Source: Paraescarpia echinospica
Lineage: Eukaryota; Annelida; Polychaeta; Sabellida; Siboglinidae
Length of the DNA: 64,000 bases
Direction of reading: 5' to 3'
Assembly: GCA_020002185.1 (NCBI GenBank)
Contig: CM034533.1
Location: forward strand, 39,878,743 to 39,942,742
Shown here one piece after another: positions 46,470-58,712 of this stretch (the first letter of the stretch is position 1; the number at the start of each line of letters is the position of its first letter). The notes beneath the pieces are model-generated. The model saw only the letters and a list, made by a program, of their open reading frames with translations. It did no database searches and had not been told where the DNA came from. Both the position numbers and the translations under genes were made by a program.

Positions 46470-48483
46470 ATTGAAACAACTTACCTCCCACAATTACTAA
46501 ACCAACACGTATCACCCATACATCTGCAACCCTTATTGATAATATTTAGGTAAGCCATACACATTCAATTGTCCATTCTGGCATACATTATAACGACATA
46601 TCGGATCATTTGCTTATATTTTGTTTAATTGGCAAACGGAAATCACCCAAACCATTACACGAGCCGCTTATCTTCAAACATAAATCAGTTTCCGAAGCAT
46701 CTATCCATCATATAACTTCCGCTCTTAAAGAAATTGATTGGACTCACTTACATCGGTTAGATATAAATAATGCATTTAAAGAATTTATGACACAATTCCT
46801 TAATGTTGTTGATTCCCTTGACCCAGATCACATTTTTATGAACAAATCAAAATATGTAATCAGGAATGAATGGATGACCAAAGGTCTAATGAAATCTTCT
46901 ACAACATCCAGTAAACTTTATAGAAAATGTATTGGTAAATCAAAGACACATTCCACTTACGTTCGTTATACTAAGTATAGAAATCTTTATAATAAACTAA
47001 AGCATATTGCTAAATTAACTTATTATTCTAACCTATTACACGAATTCAAGAATGATTCTAAAAAGACATGTCAGATACTTCGAACAATAATCGGGAAACA
47101 AAATGATAAATCAAGTATCCCTACATATTCCAAGCTCAACACTGACTTAATTAATTACCCTGATCACATTTCGAATACATTTTGTAATTTCTTTACAAAC
47201 ATTGGACCGAGTTACGCTAAAGCAATCCCTAAGCCCAAACCAATTGTACCGCTTATCTAGACAAAAGCCATGGTAAAAGTATGAATAGTATGTTTATGAA
47301 TCCCACTGATGCAAGTGAAGTCAGCCAAATAATAAGGTCTCTTCAACCCAAGAAAAGTTGTGGGTCTGACAATTTAAGTCCGTTCTTTCTAAAACAAATT
47401 GGTGAAGGAGTGTCTCTACCAATTGATATACTGATAAACAAGTCTTTAAGTGAGAGAATTGTACCAGACGAATTAAAAATTGCTAATAAAACTATACCAG
47501 CAAATAAATTTAAAATTCCACGAAACATCACATTCGGTGTGCCGCAGGGCTCTATTCTTGGTCCACTTTTATTTATCTTATACACAAATGATCTCCCCTT
47601 TTGTCTGAAACAAAGTAAAGCAATAGCATTTGCTGAAGACACCACTATATATATATGAATGGAAATCATATTACTAAACTTTACAATGGCATAAATAAAG
47701 AACTCCAAGTATTAGCCGACTGGTTTCATGGTAATAAGCTCTCATTAAATGTATCCAAATCAAAATATAATATGTTGTTTTCTAGGTCACGACATCTACT
47801 TAGTGAACAAATAACGTTAAACATGTCAGATCAGACAATTCAGCCTACCCATTGTGTAAACTTCCTAGGCCTTCTTATTGATGATAAACTTGACTGGCAT
47901 GAACACATAATTGTCTGCAGAAAAAACTTCCAGGTGCTCTATATGTTATAAATAAAGTTAATCGCTTTCTTCCTGTAGAATCCCTAAAAACGATTTACTA
48001 TGCATTAGTATACCCATATTTGACATATGGAATAATCCTTTGGGGATCTACACATAAAAGCTACACAAAGAAATTATTCATTATGCAAAAACAATTGTTT
48101 GTAGTATTCTTTGAACTGCTTTCCATGAGCATACTCATCTCCTGTTCATACGGTTAAATGTACTGAAATTTAAGGATATTTATGAAATAAAAATTGCGAA
48201 ATTTATATATAATTATTGTCATAAAAATCTGCCAGTGTCGTTATCTGATATTTTTATTGTAACCTGTGATATTAACAATCATGACACAAGGCAACTTAGA
48301 CATGTTCGTCCAATCGGCAGTTCTACCCTACGATCATCAAATAATTTATTATGTAATGGGCCGATAGTATGGAATAATAATTCGTCTGATATTCAAACTA
48401 AACCTACTATTACCAGCTTTGTATCTTCTCTAAAGCCATGTGTCTTAAAACACTATGTCCATGAAGAGACTACACCGTATTAA
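46470..48483 (+). mobile_element. LINE with internal deletion of the RT core
   Basis: Endonuclease end (ITKPTRITHTSATLIDNIF, SGIHYNDISDHLLIF), linker of about 200 residues (46610-47260) and RT start (LQPKKSCGSDNLSPFFLKQI, LSERIVPDELKIAN). The text then jumps at about 47490 to KTIPANKFKIPRNITFGVPQ and GSILGPLLFILYTNDL, skipping the NYRPIS and KAFDTVDH regions. Later parts are present (AFAEDTTIYI instead of [39 protein letters not shown]), ending HYVHEETTPY and stop. It sits in an intron of copy B on the opposite strand. Confidence 0.85.
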
Positions 48484-49015
48484 ATGTGTTATCACTCTTG
48501 TGTTTTTTATTATTTGATTAGTCTTAAACGGTTTATGAAAATACTACTACATATTACATAGTTATTACTGGATTGTTCTTCTGCAATCTAGCACTGTTTT
48601 GTTTTCTAATTTATTAGTTTTTGATTGCGTGTCGAGAAAATAAACTGGACAATAAAAGATGAGGTTGAAAGTTGTGCATTTCTGCCAAAATCACAAAACT
48701 GATGGGACGTGACGTAGACAGCTATTTCTGGATCTTGTGCGGAATAAGTATGTGCGACTTCATACCCAGTTCGTCGTGGCTGACTACAAATGCAATTTTG
48801 CTTGCAATGACTGTATTTGGTTGTTGTAAAGAAAGCTAGGTCTTATCAGGTGCTATGCATATATGTGGACCCTACGCCAACATGTACAAGGGTATTAACT
48901 GGAAGGGACGGGCGCCATTTACTGCACTCGCAAGACGTGTCTGGTGTTTGTGGTTAGCATGTATAAGAAAGATTGTTGATACAATCGGTAGTCAAGTGTA
49001 GTGGTTTTAAATGTC
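48484..49015. other. No gene seen
   Basis: Unique sequence between the LINE and the degenerate EGF exon. Confidence 0.5.
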
Positions 49016-49019
49016 TCAC

Positions 49020-49132
49020 CCATACTGCACGTTCTCCCAGTGTAACCTCCAGCTTAGTTGCAGATGAAACCGTCCACCTGATCAAGACTGAACCACCATT
49101 CTCACAAGGGCCGCTGCCACATTCATCAATGT
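49020..49132 (-). pseudogene. Copy B degenerate EGF exon
   Basis: Acceptor ctttcag and donor gtgaga survive, but the length is 113 nt instead of a multiple of 3. The start reads DIDECGSGPCENGG; after a one-base loss the second half reads in another frame as DQVDGFICN, stop, AGGYTGRTCSMG. The stop stands where a cysteine is expected. Confidence 0.8.
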
Positions 49133-49639
49133 CTGAAAGGAGAATGAATCATCGCTATTCCGCGCAAGAATCAGTCTACCTATAACATTCCATGACTTTT
49201 CTATGTGTACATATATATTATATATAATTAATACGTTTCTATGTCAAGAGTATGCTATACTTGTTTATTTGTTTACTGACATCCAATTCAATTAAGAACT
49301 TGTCGTTACTGGAATTATATTGTACTCAAACAATAATGACACAGACATAAGTGGAACTATCGACGTTTAACGATATTCCCCGTTTATGTTGGTAATTGTT
49401 ATACATTTGCAATACCAGTCTTTGTTTAGGGCATTGTGTCATATAAATGAACATCCCAATTTTTGTACTGAACCCATCCGGCCTGGGGGCACGTGCCCCC
49501 TAGATCTTTGGAATTTACGTGCCAGCAGACCTTTTTGTATGGGTCCCGTGACTGAAATGAAGGCGGCGTAGCGACGACAAATTTTCAACAGATCTTCGTT
49601 CTACGGAGAACACTTAAACGTGCGCACTTGTATAATTCT

Positions 49640-50270
49640 AAACACTGTTCTTGGACCTTTACTGTTCACTTTCTACATAACTCCACTGAGCTCACTTATT
49701 AACAGTTCCAATTTGGGTTAACACCTTTATGCAGATGGTATGCAGATTTACATTCCTTTGTCGACTCATGATATTAATTGTTCCTTAAATGAGCTCAAAA
49801 ATTATCTTAATTACATTTTTCATTGGATGACTGAGAGTAGATTAAAGAAAAATACTGATAAGACAGTGTTTCTTATTATGGGCACAGAGAGACAACGTGA
49901 AAATATAATAAGCTTTTCCTCACACCTTACCTTTGCCAGTTTGTTACGCCTGCACTTTCAACACAAAATCTACGAGTTAACATTTTCAATGTCAGACCGC
50001 ATATTTCTCAAATTGTCGTTATTGTTCTTATTATATTCGTAATTTACGATACAGTCGTCGGTAGTCGCCTCTTTCTATTACAAAATATATTGCAACTAGT
50101 CAACTAGTAACAAAAGTTTATCAAAAAGTTACACCACGTATAGAATAGCTTAGAAATGCTTCTGACTATGTCAGTTATCTCAGTCAGTGGCCTTCTGAGT
50201 TCTTTGCACAGACGTCCTGTCAGATGTCACATCAGTTTAAAGATGTATACCACAATCTATCACGCACTTT
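49640..50270 (+). mobile_element. LINE (L2/CR1-like) fragment, same family as 1630-2590
   Basis: Reads LYADGMQIYIPLSTHDINCS, HWMTESRLKKNTDKTVFLIM and GTERQRENI. The active site is YADG. It stops near the GGT repeat. Confidence 0.75.
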
Positions 50271-50327
50271 CATGTCAGTAACCGACATGTATTTATTATT
50301 ATTTTATTATTATTATTATTATTAGTA

Positions 50328-51168
50328 GTAGTGGTGGTGGTGGTGGGGGTGGAGGTGGTGGTGTGGTGGTGTGGTAGTGTTGGTGGTGTTGGTGGTGTTG
50401 GTGGTGTTGGTGGTGTTGGTGGTGTTGGTGGTGTTGGTGGTGTTGGTGGTGTTGGTGGTGTTGGTGGGGGTGGAGGTGGTGGTGTGGTGGTGGTGTTGGT
50501 TGTGTTAGTGGTGTTGGTGGTGGTGGTGGTGGTGGTAGTGGTGTTGGTGGTGGTGGTGATGGTGGTGGTGTGATGGTTGTGTTGGTGGTGTTGGTGGTGT
50601 TGGTGGTGTTGGAGGTGGTGGTGTGGTGGTGGTGTGGTGGTGGTGTTGGTGGTGGTGGTGATGGTGGTGGTGGTGGTGGTGGTGGTGGTGGTGGTGGTGG
50701 TGGTGGTGGTGTTGGTGTTGGTGTTGGTGGTGGTGGTGGTGGTGATGGTGGTGGTGGTGGTGTGGTGGTGGTGTTGGTGGTGTTGGTGGTGGTGGTGGTC
50801 GTGGTGATGGTGGTGGTGGTGGTGGTGTTGGTAGTGGTGGTGGGGGTGGAGGTGGTGGTGTGTTGGTGGTGCTGTTGGTGGTGGTGGTGGTGGTGGTGAT
50901 GGTGGTGGTGGTGGTGGTGGTGGTGGTGGTGGTGGTGGTGGTGGTGGTGGTGGTGATGGTGTGGTGGTGGTGGTGGTGGTGGTGGTGGTGGTGGTGGTGG
51001 TGGTGGTGGTGGTGGTGGTGGTGGTGGTGGTGGTGATGGTGGTGGTGGTGGTGGTGGTGGTGGTGATGGTGGTGGTGGTGGTGGTGGTGGTGGTGGTGGT
51101 GATGGTGGTGGTGGTGGGGATGGTGGTGGTGGTGGTGGTGGTGGTGGTGGTGGTGGTGGTGGTGGAAA
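50328..51168 (+). repeat. About 840-bp GGT-rich repeat
   Basis: Begins with (ggtggtgtt)n from about 50370 to 50470, then mixed ggtgtt/ggtgat/ggt, then nearly pure (ggt)n from about 50900 to 51165. Strand-asymmetric, G-rich on +. All reading frames are open only as homopolymeric repeats. Confidence 0.98.
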
Positions 51169-51499
51169 CAGAAACTTGTACACGTACACACGTACTACGT
51201 TACGCTAACAGAAGAAAGGAAGACGGTGAATTCACAATTAAGACCTGTGAATCGGCTGCCAACGTTATAAAATACCTCTGACCGATTCAGTTCGCCAAAA
51301 TGCTAAAGATACAGGCCTGAAAACGTCTACCGTGCATGCATGCAGCGTGCACGTGTATTTACAGGCAGGAACCAACTGTCATTCATTGACGCCAGTTCTA
51401 TTTGTCATTTGTCTAGTAGCAAAAGAAAGAAACATTTGGAATATACATACAGGCTGTGACTTTTGGTACCTTCGACACTACAAAAGAGACGGCACCTGG

Positions 51500-51513
51500 T
51501 TATATACTATATA

Positions 51514-51555
<42 letters not shown>

Positions 51556-51556
51556 T
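51500..51556. repeat. (TA)n microsatellite
   Basis: tatata tract with an interruption near 51518. Confidence 0.95.
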
Positions 51557-51854
51557 TGACACAGAAAGACACAACTAAGTTGATAGTGATATAATAACTA
51601 AATTAGTAGTGAGATATTGATATTGATAACTGTGCTCTGCTTTGATTAGATTTATATTTACATTACTTTACATACGTGTATATACACATCTAACATGTAT
51701 GTCTTTCACATTATATTTTTATGAGATTTAGAAGACAAAGAGCTTTAAGACAAATATCTTTCCTAGGACAATAACGTGAATTGATTGATTGATTGATAAT
51801 AGTTAAATCTATTGAGAGATAGCAATTAAATCAAGTTCTAAGTATATAATCTTG

Positions 51855-52290
51855 GTGTATGTGCGTGTGAGTATGTGTGTGTGCGTGTGTGTGAGTGAGT
51901 GAGTGAGTGAGTGAGTGAGTGAGTGAGTGAGTGAGTGAGTGAGTGAGTGAGTGAGTGAGTGAGTGAGTGAGTGAGTGAGTGAGTGAGTGAGTGAGTGAGT
52001 GAGTGAGTGAGTGAGTGAGTGAGTGAGTGAGTGAGTGAGTGAGTGAGTGAGTGAGTGAGTGAGTGAGTGAGTGAGTGAGTGAGTGAGTGAGTGAGTGAGT
52101 GAGTGAGTGTGTGTGTGTGTGTACGCACACATACATGCAAACTTGCATACACACATGCACACATGCATACAAGCATACACGCGTACACGCGTACACGCGT
52201 ACACGCGTACACGCGTACACGCGTACACTCGTACACGCATACACGCATATACGCATACATACACACAAACATACATACAGACTTACATAC
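51855..52290 (+). repeat. (GAGT)n array followed by acgcgt-rich repeat
   Basis: About 55 uninterrupted gagt units (51890-52108), then (gt)n, then cgtacacgcgtacacgcgta words to about 52275. Confidence 0.97.
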
Positions 52291-52295
52291 ATTCA

Positions 52296-52765
52296 GACGG
52301 CGTTGATAATACATGGTATTCCAGATACACAGATTGCTGTACAGAGGAGTTTCACACTGAGCACTGGATGCGCTGTCTCAAAGGCTGAAGATATTCCGTC
52401 GGAGTTTGTAGCATTTACTACTGCCTGATGATGATGATGATGATGATGACGACGATTATAAAAACAATAATAATGATAATATAATATATAACCAAACATA
52501 TCACTCGTAACATGTCAATATATATCCCGTGTATCAACCCATGTTAACATACTAAATTTATGTTCCTGTCACGTAGGTAAGACTGCTCTACCATGCGGCG
52601 AAGGACCTGGAACAGGCGAATGTCAGCGAATCATGATGCGCCAGTTGTGGGGTGAACAAATCGGTCATCGTGAACCCGTCGAGCCATAGCCTCTAGTACC
52701 TCTACGCATAGGATTGCCGCAAGAGGAGGTGAATTTTTCAATTCGCTCTCAAACGACCAGCCGAC
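52296..52765 (+). repeat. Interspersed repeat copy 1
   Basis: Contains gtacagaggagtttcacact, gaagatattccg, taccatgcggcgaaggacct and tttttcaattcgc. The same words recur in copy 2 (53405-53835) and, more diverged, copy 3 (55770-56130). No coding frame. Confidence 0.85.
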
Positions 52766-52770
52766 GTGTG

Positions 52771-52810
<40 letters not shown>

Positions 52811-53404
52811 TGAGTGAGTGAGTGAGTGAGTGAGTGAGTGAGTGAGTGAGTGAGTGAGTGAGTGAGTGAGTGAGTGAGTGAGTGAGTGAGTGAGTGTGTG
52901 AGTGAGTGAGCGAGTGAGTGAGTGAGTGAGTGAGTGAGTGAGTGAGTGAGTGAGTGAGTGAGTGAGTGAGTGAGTGAGTGAGTGAGTGAGTGAGTGAGTG
53001 AGTGAGTGAGTGAGTGAGTGAGTGAGTGAGTGAGGGAGTGAGTGAGTGAGTGAGTGAGTGAGGGAGTGAGTGAGTGAGTGAGGGAGTGAGTGAGTGAGTG
53101 AGTGAGTGAGTGAGTGAGTGAGTGAGTGAGTGAGTGAGTGAGTGAGTGAGTGAGTGAGTGAGTGAGTGAGTGAGTGAGTGAGTGAGTGAGTGAGTGAGTG
53201 AGTGAGTGAGTGTGTACGCACACGTATATTCATACACATATACACATATGCACGCATGCACACATGCATACACGCATACACGCATAGACGCATAGACGCA
53301 TAGACGCATACACGCATAAACGCATACACGCATACACGCATACACGCATACGCGCATACACGCATACGCGCATACACGCATACGCGCATACACGCATACA
53401 TACA
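52766..53404 (+). repeat. (GTGC)n-(GTGA)n array, then cgcata repeats
   Basis: About 40 bp of gtgc, about 400 bp of gtga with a few gtgt/gcga/gggagt variants, then cgcatacacgcata words to 53404. It separates interspersed repeat copies 1 and 2. Confidence 0.97.
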
Positions 53405-53835
53405 TTCACACGACGTTGTACAGAGGAGTTTCACACTGAGCATTGGATGCGCAGGCTCAACGGCTGAAGATATTCCGCCGGAGTCTGCAGCATTGATATG
53501 TCATGATTATGACGACGACGATTATAATAATAATACTAATAATACAACATATAACCAAAAATATCCCTCGTAACATGTCAACATATGCCTCATGTATCAA
53601 GCCATATTAACATACTAAATTTCTGTTCCTGTGTCACCTAGGTAAGACATATCTATCATGCGTGACAGCCTACGGCGAAGGACTTGGAGCAGGGGAATGT
53701 CAACGAAGCGTGACGCGCCAATTATGGGGTGAACAAGTCGGTCATGCGTGACCCCGTCGGGCTATTGCCTCTACTCATAGGATTGCCGCAAGAGGAAGTT
53801 AATTTTTCAATTCGCCCACAAACGAGCAGTCAACG
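53405..53835 (+). repeat. Interspersed repeat copy 2
   Basis: Aligns with 52340-52765 over its length, with about 85-90% apparent identity by eye. Followed at once by (ta)n to about 53886. Confidence 0.85.
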
Positions 53836-53870
<35 letters not shown>

Positions 53871-53999
53871 GTATATATATATATACATAATTATAGCTGT
53901 TTTGGAAACGGCTGTGATAACATACTAGAGCCGTTTCACGAAGCCTTCGTAGATGGAGAAGATCCCAATGTTACATCGAATGTTCACGCACACTAATAG

Positions 54000-54370
<371 letters not shown>

Positions 54371-54650
54371 CTCTAGTTCTTCTATCTTTCTTAACTGAGA
54401 ATACCTATTTTTATCAATATTTTCATAACCATTAAATATTTTAAACACATCTATCTGATCTCCTCTCAATCTCCTGGTCTCAAGTGTCAACAAATCACAT
54501 TCTTTTAGGCGTATTTCGTAACTAAGATCCTTCAATTTGGATATCATTTTAATGGTTCTCCTTTGTAGTCTTTCTAACATATCTATGTCCTTCTTGCGAT
54601 ATGGTCTTCACGCTTGTATACAATATTCTAAATGCGGTCTAACTGTGGTT
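54371..54650 (-). mobile_element. CR1-clade LINE C-terminal fragment
   Basis: Minus strand reads MLERLQRRTIKMISKLKDLS, YEIRLKECDLLTLETRRLRG and DQIDVFKIFNGYENIDKN. It matches the C-terminus of the CR1 at 6545-6720 ([17 protein letters not shown]). It is squeezed between two dinucleotide-rich arrays. Confidence 0.85.
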
Positions 54651-54689
54651 TTGTACCCCCACAAAACGAACCTCCCACACACCCATACC

Positions 54690-54907
54690 CCCACACCCAC
54701 CCCACACACACTGACGCACGCACACACAAAGAAACACACACAGAAACACACGCACGCACACGAACGCACAAACACATACATACACATTCACGCACCCACC
54801 CAAATACACACATATACACCGGCACGCACGCACGCACGAACACACGCACGCAAGCACACACACACAAACAGTCACACACAATCGCACGCACACGCACGCA
54901 TACACGT

Positions 54908-54974
<67 letters not shown>

Positions 54975-54975
54975 A
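54690..54975 (+). repeat. CA-rich repeat ending in (CA)n
   Basis: cacacgcacg-type words, then about 30 ca units (54908-54960). Confidence 0.95.
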
Positions 54976-55600
54976 CTGCCCATGCTTCGAAACAGCAGTA
55001 AGGCGATTTGACCCCCGACCTCTCGATCGGGAGTAACCCCCATGATTATTAAACAAATCTCTGCGCCCCGTTTACAGACGCTTGTGTTTTGTGTTTGCTG
55101 TCTGCCATGCGATATGGATGCGTCCAACGTCTTAGATATCTAAAGGTACCAACCAACGAGCAGACATATCGTTGTCATCCACGGAACTGGTCCCATGTCT
55201 TCGCTGTACCTGTCCAACCTACGTTCCTGGTTCCACCGGTGACGACAGTGACACTGTTTACTGCACCGCACAGCCAACTCTACAACACTGGCAGGCTGAC
55301 AGTGTAACCAGAGCATGGCGACAAATAACATGTGTGCTTTGGCTACTGTTTCCATTTTGAACAGAGTTGCACCATTCGACGATTCCCCGCTCATCCCCGC
55401 CGTATGCCACCACTGTCACGTCTTATGGAAAGACATTCTCGAATCTTTCTCGTCCATTGAGTAATAGAGAGGTGGGTGTCCTCTGCTGATCCCGTCGTAA
55501 ACAACGGCGTTGAAAACACTTAATTTCTTGGGAGTGACTTGGTCTCACACTGAACTATTCTCTCCCCCACTCCCTCAAAACTAACCGGCGCATCTTTCTG
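54976..55600. other. No gene recognised
   Basis: Mixed-composition sequence; ORFs up to 84 codons without known motifs. Confidence 0.45.
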
Positions 55601-55611
55601 TGTATCCAAAA

Positions 55612-55752
55612 ACGTGTGTGCATGTGTGTGCGTGTGTGCATGTGTGCGTGTGTGCTGTGTGCGTGTGTGCGTGTGTGCATGTGTGCGTGTGTGCATGTGT
55701 GCGTGTGTGCATGTGTGCATGTGTGCGTGTGTGCGTGTGTGCATGTGTGCAT
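55612..55752 (+). repeat. (gtgtgcgt/gtgtgcat)n repeat
   Basis: Octamer-like alternation over 140 bp. Confidence 0.95.
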
Positions 55753-55769
55753 GTACGATGTACGTGCAT

Positions 55770-56130
55770 ATGTTTATTATTGCCTTACAATGATACTAAT
55801 AATAATACCAGTCATAATTACAACATTAACAATCGTAACACATATCACGAGTAGCAAATAAATCCACGTTAACATGCTAAATCCTTTGTTAAAAATGATT
55901 GTACAAGATCAACATTAAAATGTTCTAGTCAAGGAGGTACGTCGGCTTTGTCGTTGCGTCGACATCCCGCGGCAAGGGACCCTTGGGCAGACGACCACCA
56001 ATGCAGCACTACGCGCCAGTTAAGAGGTGAACAGGTCGGTCATGCGTAGCCACGTAGGGCCACATAATCTGTGGAATGCTGAAAGAGGAAGTTAGTTTTC
56101 AATGCGTTCTAAAAGAGCAGGCGACGAATA
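55770..56130 (+). repeat. Interspersed repeat copy 3, diverged
   Basis: Shares cgtaacacatatcac, ccacgttaacatgctaaat, gcgccagtt.aga.ggtgaac and aggtcggtcatgcg with copies 1 and 2. At the point where copies 1 and 2 run into a microsatellite (caattcgc...acg) it continues into unique DNA. Confidence 0.75.
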
Positions 56131-56640
56131 TAGATAAGTATTGGTGTCACGCATACGGCTTTGATGGGAAACTTGATAATATTTTTTATCTATGTATGGT
56201 CTAGTACTCTGAAGGTTGACACCTGTTACGATCATTACCTCAGTGTCAACGCCAGGGTTGGGTCTGTGGGCAATGACTGACCGGGTTTTGTATCACAATA
56301 GTTCTCGCTCCTCCTTCTACAGAAGGGACTTTACTACAAAATACGACTTTTGTCCATTTAGCACACCAATTTGCATTACATTGAAGCGTTCAAGTTATAG
56401 TGGCGCCATCTGGTGAATGGCTGATTACTAAATGTTTCCACTGAAAAATTACATAACTCTAAATAACCAATTGTATGTTTTAATGTATCGCCGGGTCATC
56501 GATCTCACGACGGGAACGAAAATACAAAGAGGCGAGTGAGCCTCAGCATCTGCCATCTGGGAGGAGGTACATTTCATAGGCGCCGGAACGAAAGTAATAT
56601 TGGCTGGGTTAAACCGGAACTTCAGCACCACTCCGTTGTT

Positions 56641-56911
56641 GGGCTTACAAATACAATACAAGAGCATAGCGTCACACGCCAGAAGGCAGGTGTATCTCTA
56701 GACATCAGTAAACCATGTCTATAATTTTCAAGTCACTAAAACGTTAAACAGTTCCATTTTTCACATGAGGCGTTCATGTACATTATACAACGCCGTGGTA
56801 AATGGACCCATAGAATGAGAAGACGCTATTTTAGACTCGCGGGCAACTGTTAATCATTAAGAACTAATTACACGGGTATAATTTCGCAATGAAACTGTCC
56901 ACTCTGTTGAT
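56641..56911 (+). repeat. 265-bp direct duplication, left copy
   Basis: Near identical to 59345-59615 (tacaaatacaatacaagagc at the left, acgggtataatttcgcaat and ctgtccactct at the right). Confidence 0.92.
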
Positions 56912-56913
56912 GT

Positions 56914-57048
56914 CGGTGTCGCGCTTACATTTATCCGGGCGTTAAATAATATCTGGGTGACGTTTCTGCGCGTGCACGTATCTAGGGAAATGTATTTAGC
57001 GCCAGCTACGACTGTCGCGTTTTCATTTATCCGGGCATCATGTATGTT

Positions 57049-57105
<57 letters not shown>

Positions 57106-57440
57106 TATCATATATGTCTATATATGTACATAAATTATAAAATGTTTGCTTCCCAGACATTAAAAAAATTATGTCCTAAAACAGTTTCCTCTCCACGCAC
57201 ACGTCACGTGATTTACTCTTATACTTAGTCACAAATATTGTTAAATAAATCTGAAACAACAAATTATAATTATGTACTGTAACTATAACGCTCGTATTAC
57301 GACAACAACGAAACTTATTTAACTACTGGATATTATTTATCACTACGTTATCTACTGGTGCCAAATAATATGCCTTACATATACACATAAACATCACCCG
57401 AATAAAATTTAATGCCCGGATAAATGTAAGCGCGACACCG
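56914..57440. mobile_element. MITE-like element with terminal inverted repeats
   Basis: Left end cggtgtcgcgcttacattta, right end the inverse (taaatgtaagcgcgacaccg). Similarity continues inward about 55 bp. A third internal copy of the word (catttatccgggcat) is at 57022. The core holds (ta)n at 57040-57105. It begins within 3 bp of the end of the 265-bp duplication. Confidence 0.75.
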
Positions 57441-57479
57441 GATCATGACATCAGAATAAGTGGGGGTATTTTTCGCGGC

Positions 57480-57845
57480 GATGTTGAAAATGTTTTAAGC
57501 TCACCAGAAACTTCCAATTGCTTACACCTTTAGGCTCGCCAAATAAAAAACTTCAGGCTTTCCAAAACCCTCGATTTGCACCCACCGTTGTTTATCGCAA
57601 AACAAACACACTTTGAAGCTCACCAAAAACCTCGATTTGCATCCTTCTTCTGGCTCACCAAAACATCAAAATGCACCCTGAAATGTACCCCTTCCCTAAA
57701 TATAGGGAGGCTTATTTTATCTCCAGCCCCCCACGAAAAATGACGAGCACAAAATGAACACCCCTTCCCTAAATATTCGGGGCTAATCCTATATCGAGCC
57801 CCCTCAACAAAATAGGTTGAGTCCCCCCACGCCACCCCCTCCGGC
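57480..57845. repeat. Degenerate low-copy internal repeat
   Basis: Repeated words gctcaccaaaaacctcgatttgca (57490-57660) and ccccttccctaaatat (57688 and 57763). No gene seen. Confidence 0.6.
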
Positions 57846-58119
57846 GCCTAAGCACGTACAGTGCCTCCATTTGATATAAGAAGTTGCTAATGTGGTGCTA
57901 CCATCTGCTGGCTCATTTCACAACTATTATATGTGCGCAGTAAAGCTGTACCTGTGAAATTCTTGAAACATGATTAGTCTCGGCTAACCACTCTCCGTTA
58001 AGTGGCGCCACCAGTTGTCCCCAGTATGGCAATCAGGCGGCAGTGACGTATTTCTGTTGTGACAAAGATGATTGGTTATCCAGAATTTGGGTAACCAATG
58101 CAACTGACATTCGTCATCA

Positions 58120-58270
58120 AACAGAGCTGGTACACGTACATTTACTTTGTAACTAGAAAAAGGCTACTCAAGTAAATATAAAATATACTTTTTGAAAAAA
58201 TGTACTTGAAATACAAGTAAAAAGTAAACAAATGTACATGAAGTAAATGCAAAAGTACTTCTCTAAAGGA
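58120..58270. mobile_element. hAT-like element end (remnant)
   Basis: gctactcaagtaaatataaa and repeated gtacttgaaatacaagtaaa words like those at 31870-32012. Confidence 0.35.
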
Positions 58271-58374
58271 TTATATAAAATTGTCGACATGGCCACTTGC
58301 TGCAAAAAAAACACAAGTAAATCCAGTGTGCAAAACAAACAAACACTTTGTTTGGCAGGACAGGTTCAGCTTCA

Positions 58375-58712
58375 GGAGACACGGGTAAAGGTAAGTTCTT
58401 ACATAGCGCAGTACCCAGTCCTCAGGACTGCTCAAAGCGCTTTACACTTTATTCCCTGGCAGACCTGTTCAATCGAACGCCATCTCGACTTCTCTGAAAA
58501 GCATTCAGCCACGCTGCCATTAATTAGCGAAGATTTTTCGTACACAAATATCCATCACTGTCTATAACCAGGTACTCATCCATACAGCTAAGTGAACTGG
58601 AGCAACGTAGAGTGAACGAACTTGCCCAATGTTTGACACGGCAGCACAGCATTCGAACCCGGGTTCTCTCGATTGAGACCGATGTTCTAGCTACTGCACT
58701 ACTGCGCTCCAC
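58375..58712 (-). mobile_element. tRNA-derived SINE
   Basis: Minus strand begins with a tRNA-like head: box A region gcagtagtgcagtagctaga and box B cgggttcgaatgc (58630-58645 complement). A body follows that includes agcgctttgagcagtcctga (58415-58445), a word common in animal SINE bodies. Confidence 0.65.

Larger units (their letters stand above)
35590..49132 (-). pseudogene. Copy B: inverted paralogue of the EGF-SEA-SEA-TM gene, decayed
   Basis: Minus-strand exons, 5' to 3': 49132-49020 (frameshifted EGF), 46002-45886 and 45598-45482 (intact EGFs), 44990-44921 (half EGF), 43563-43447 (EGF2), 42046-41933 (EGF3 with altered cysteines), 41482-41355, 40793-40729 and 40174-40029 (SEA1), about 39555-39438, 37889-37825 and 37317-37178 (SEA2), 36208-36188 (micro-exon) and 35728-35590 (TM). 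Intact exons keep copy A's lengths and phases. Defects: the 113-nt first EGF exon, the truncated EGF, the lost SEA2 acceptor with a 1-nt indel, and no cytoplasmic exon. Skipping the SEA2 first exon would shift the frame, so a full product looks impossible. A shorter transcript ending before SEA2 cannot be excluded. Confidence 0.8.

Noticed and set aside
50299..51191. Proline/histidine/threonine-rich ORFs of 228-296 codons
   Set aside because: Arithmetic product of the GGT tract; every frame is open.
51809..53443. Long ORFs made of SLTH/THTH repeats on the minus strand
   Set aside because: They are pure translations of (GTGA)n/(GAGT)n microsatellites, open in several frames at once, without start context or splice sites.
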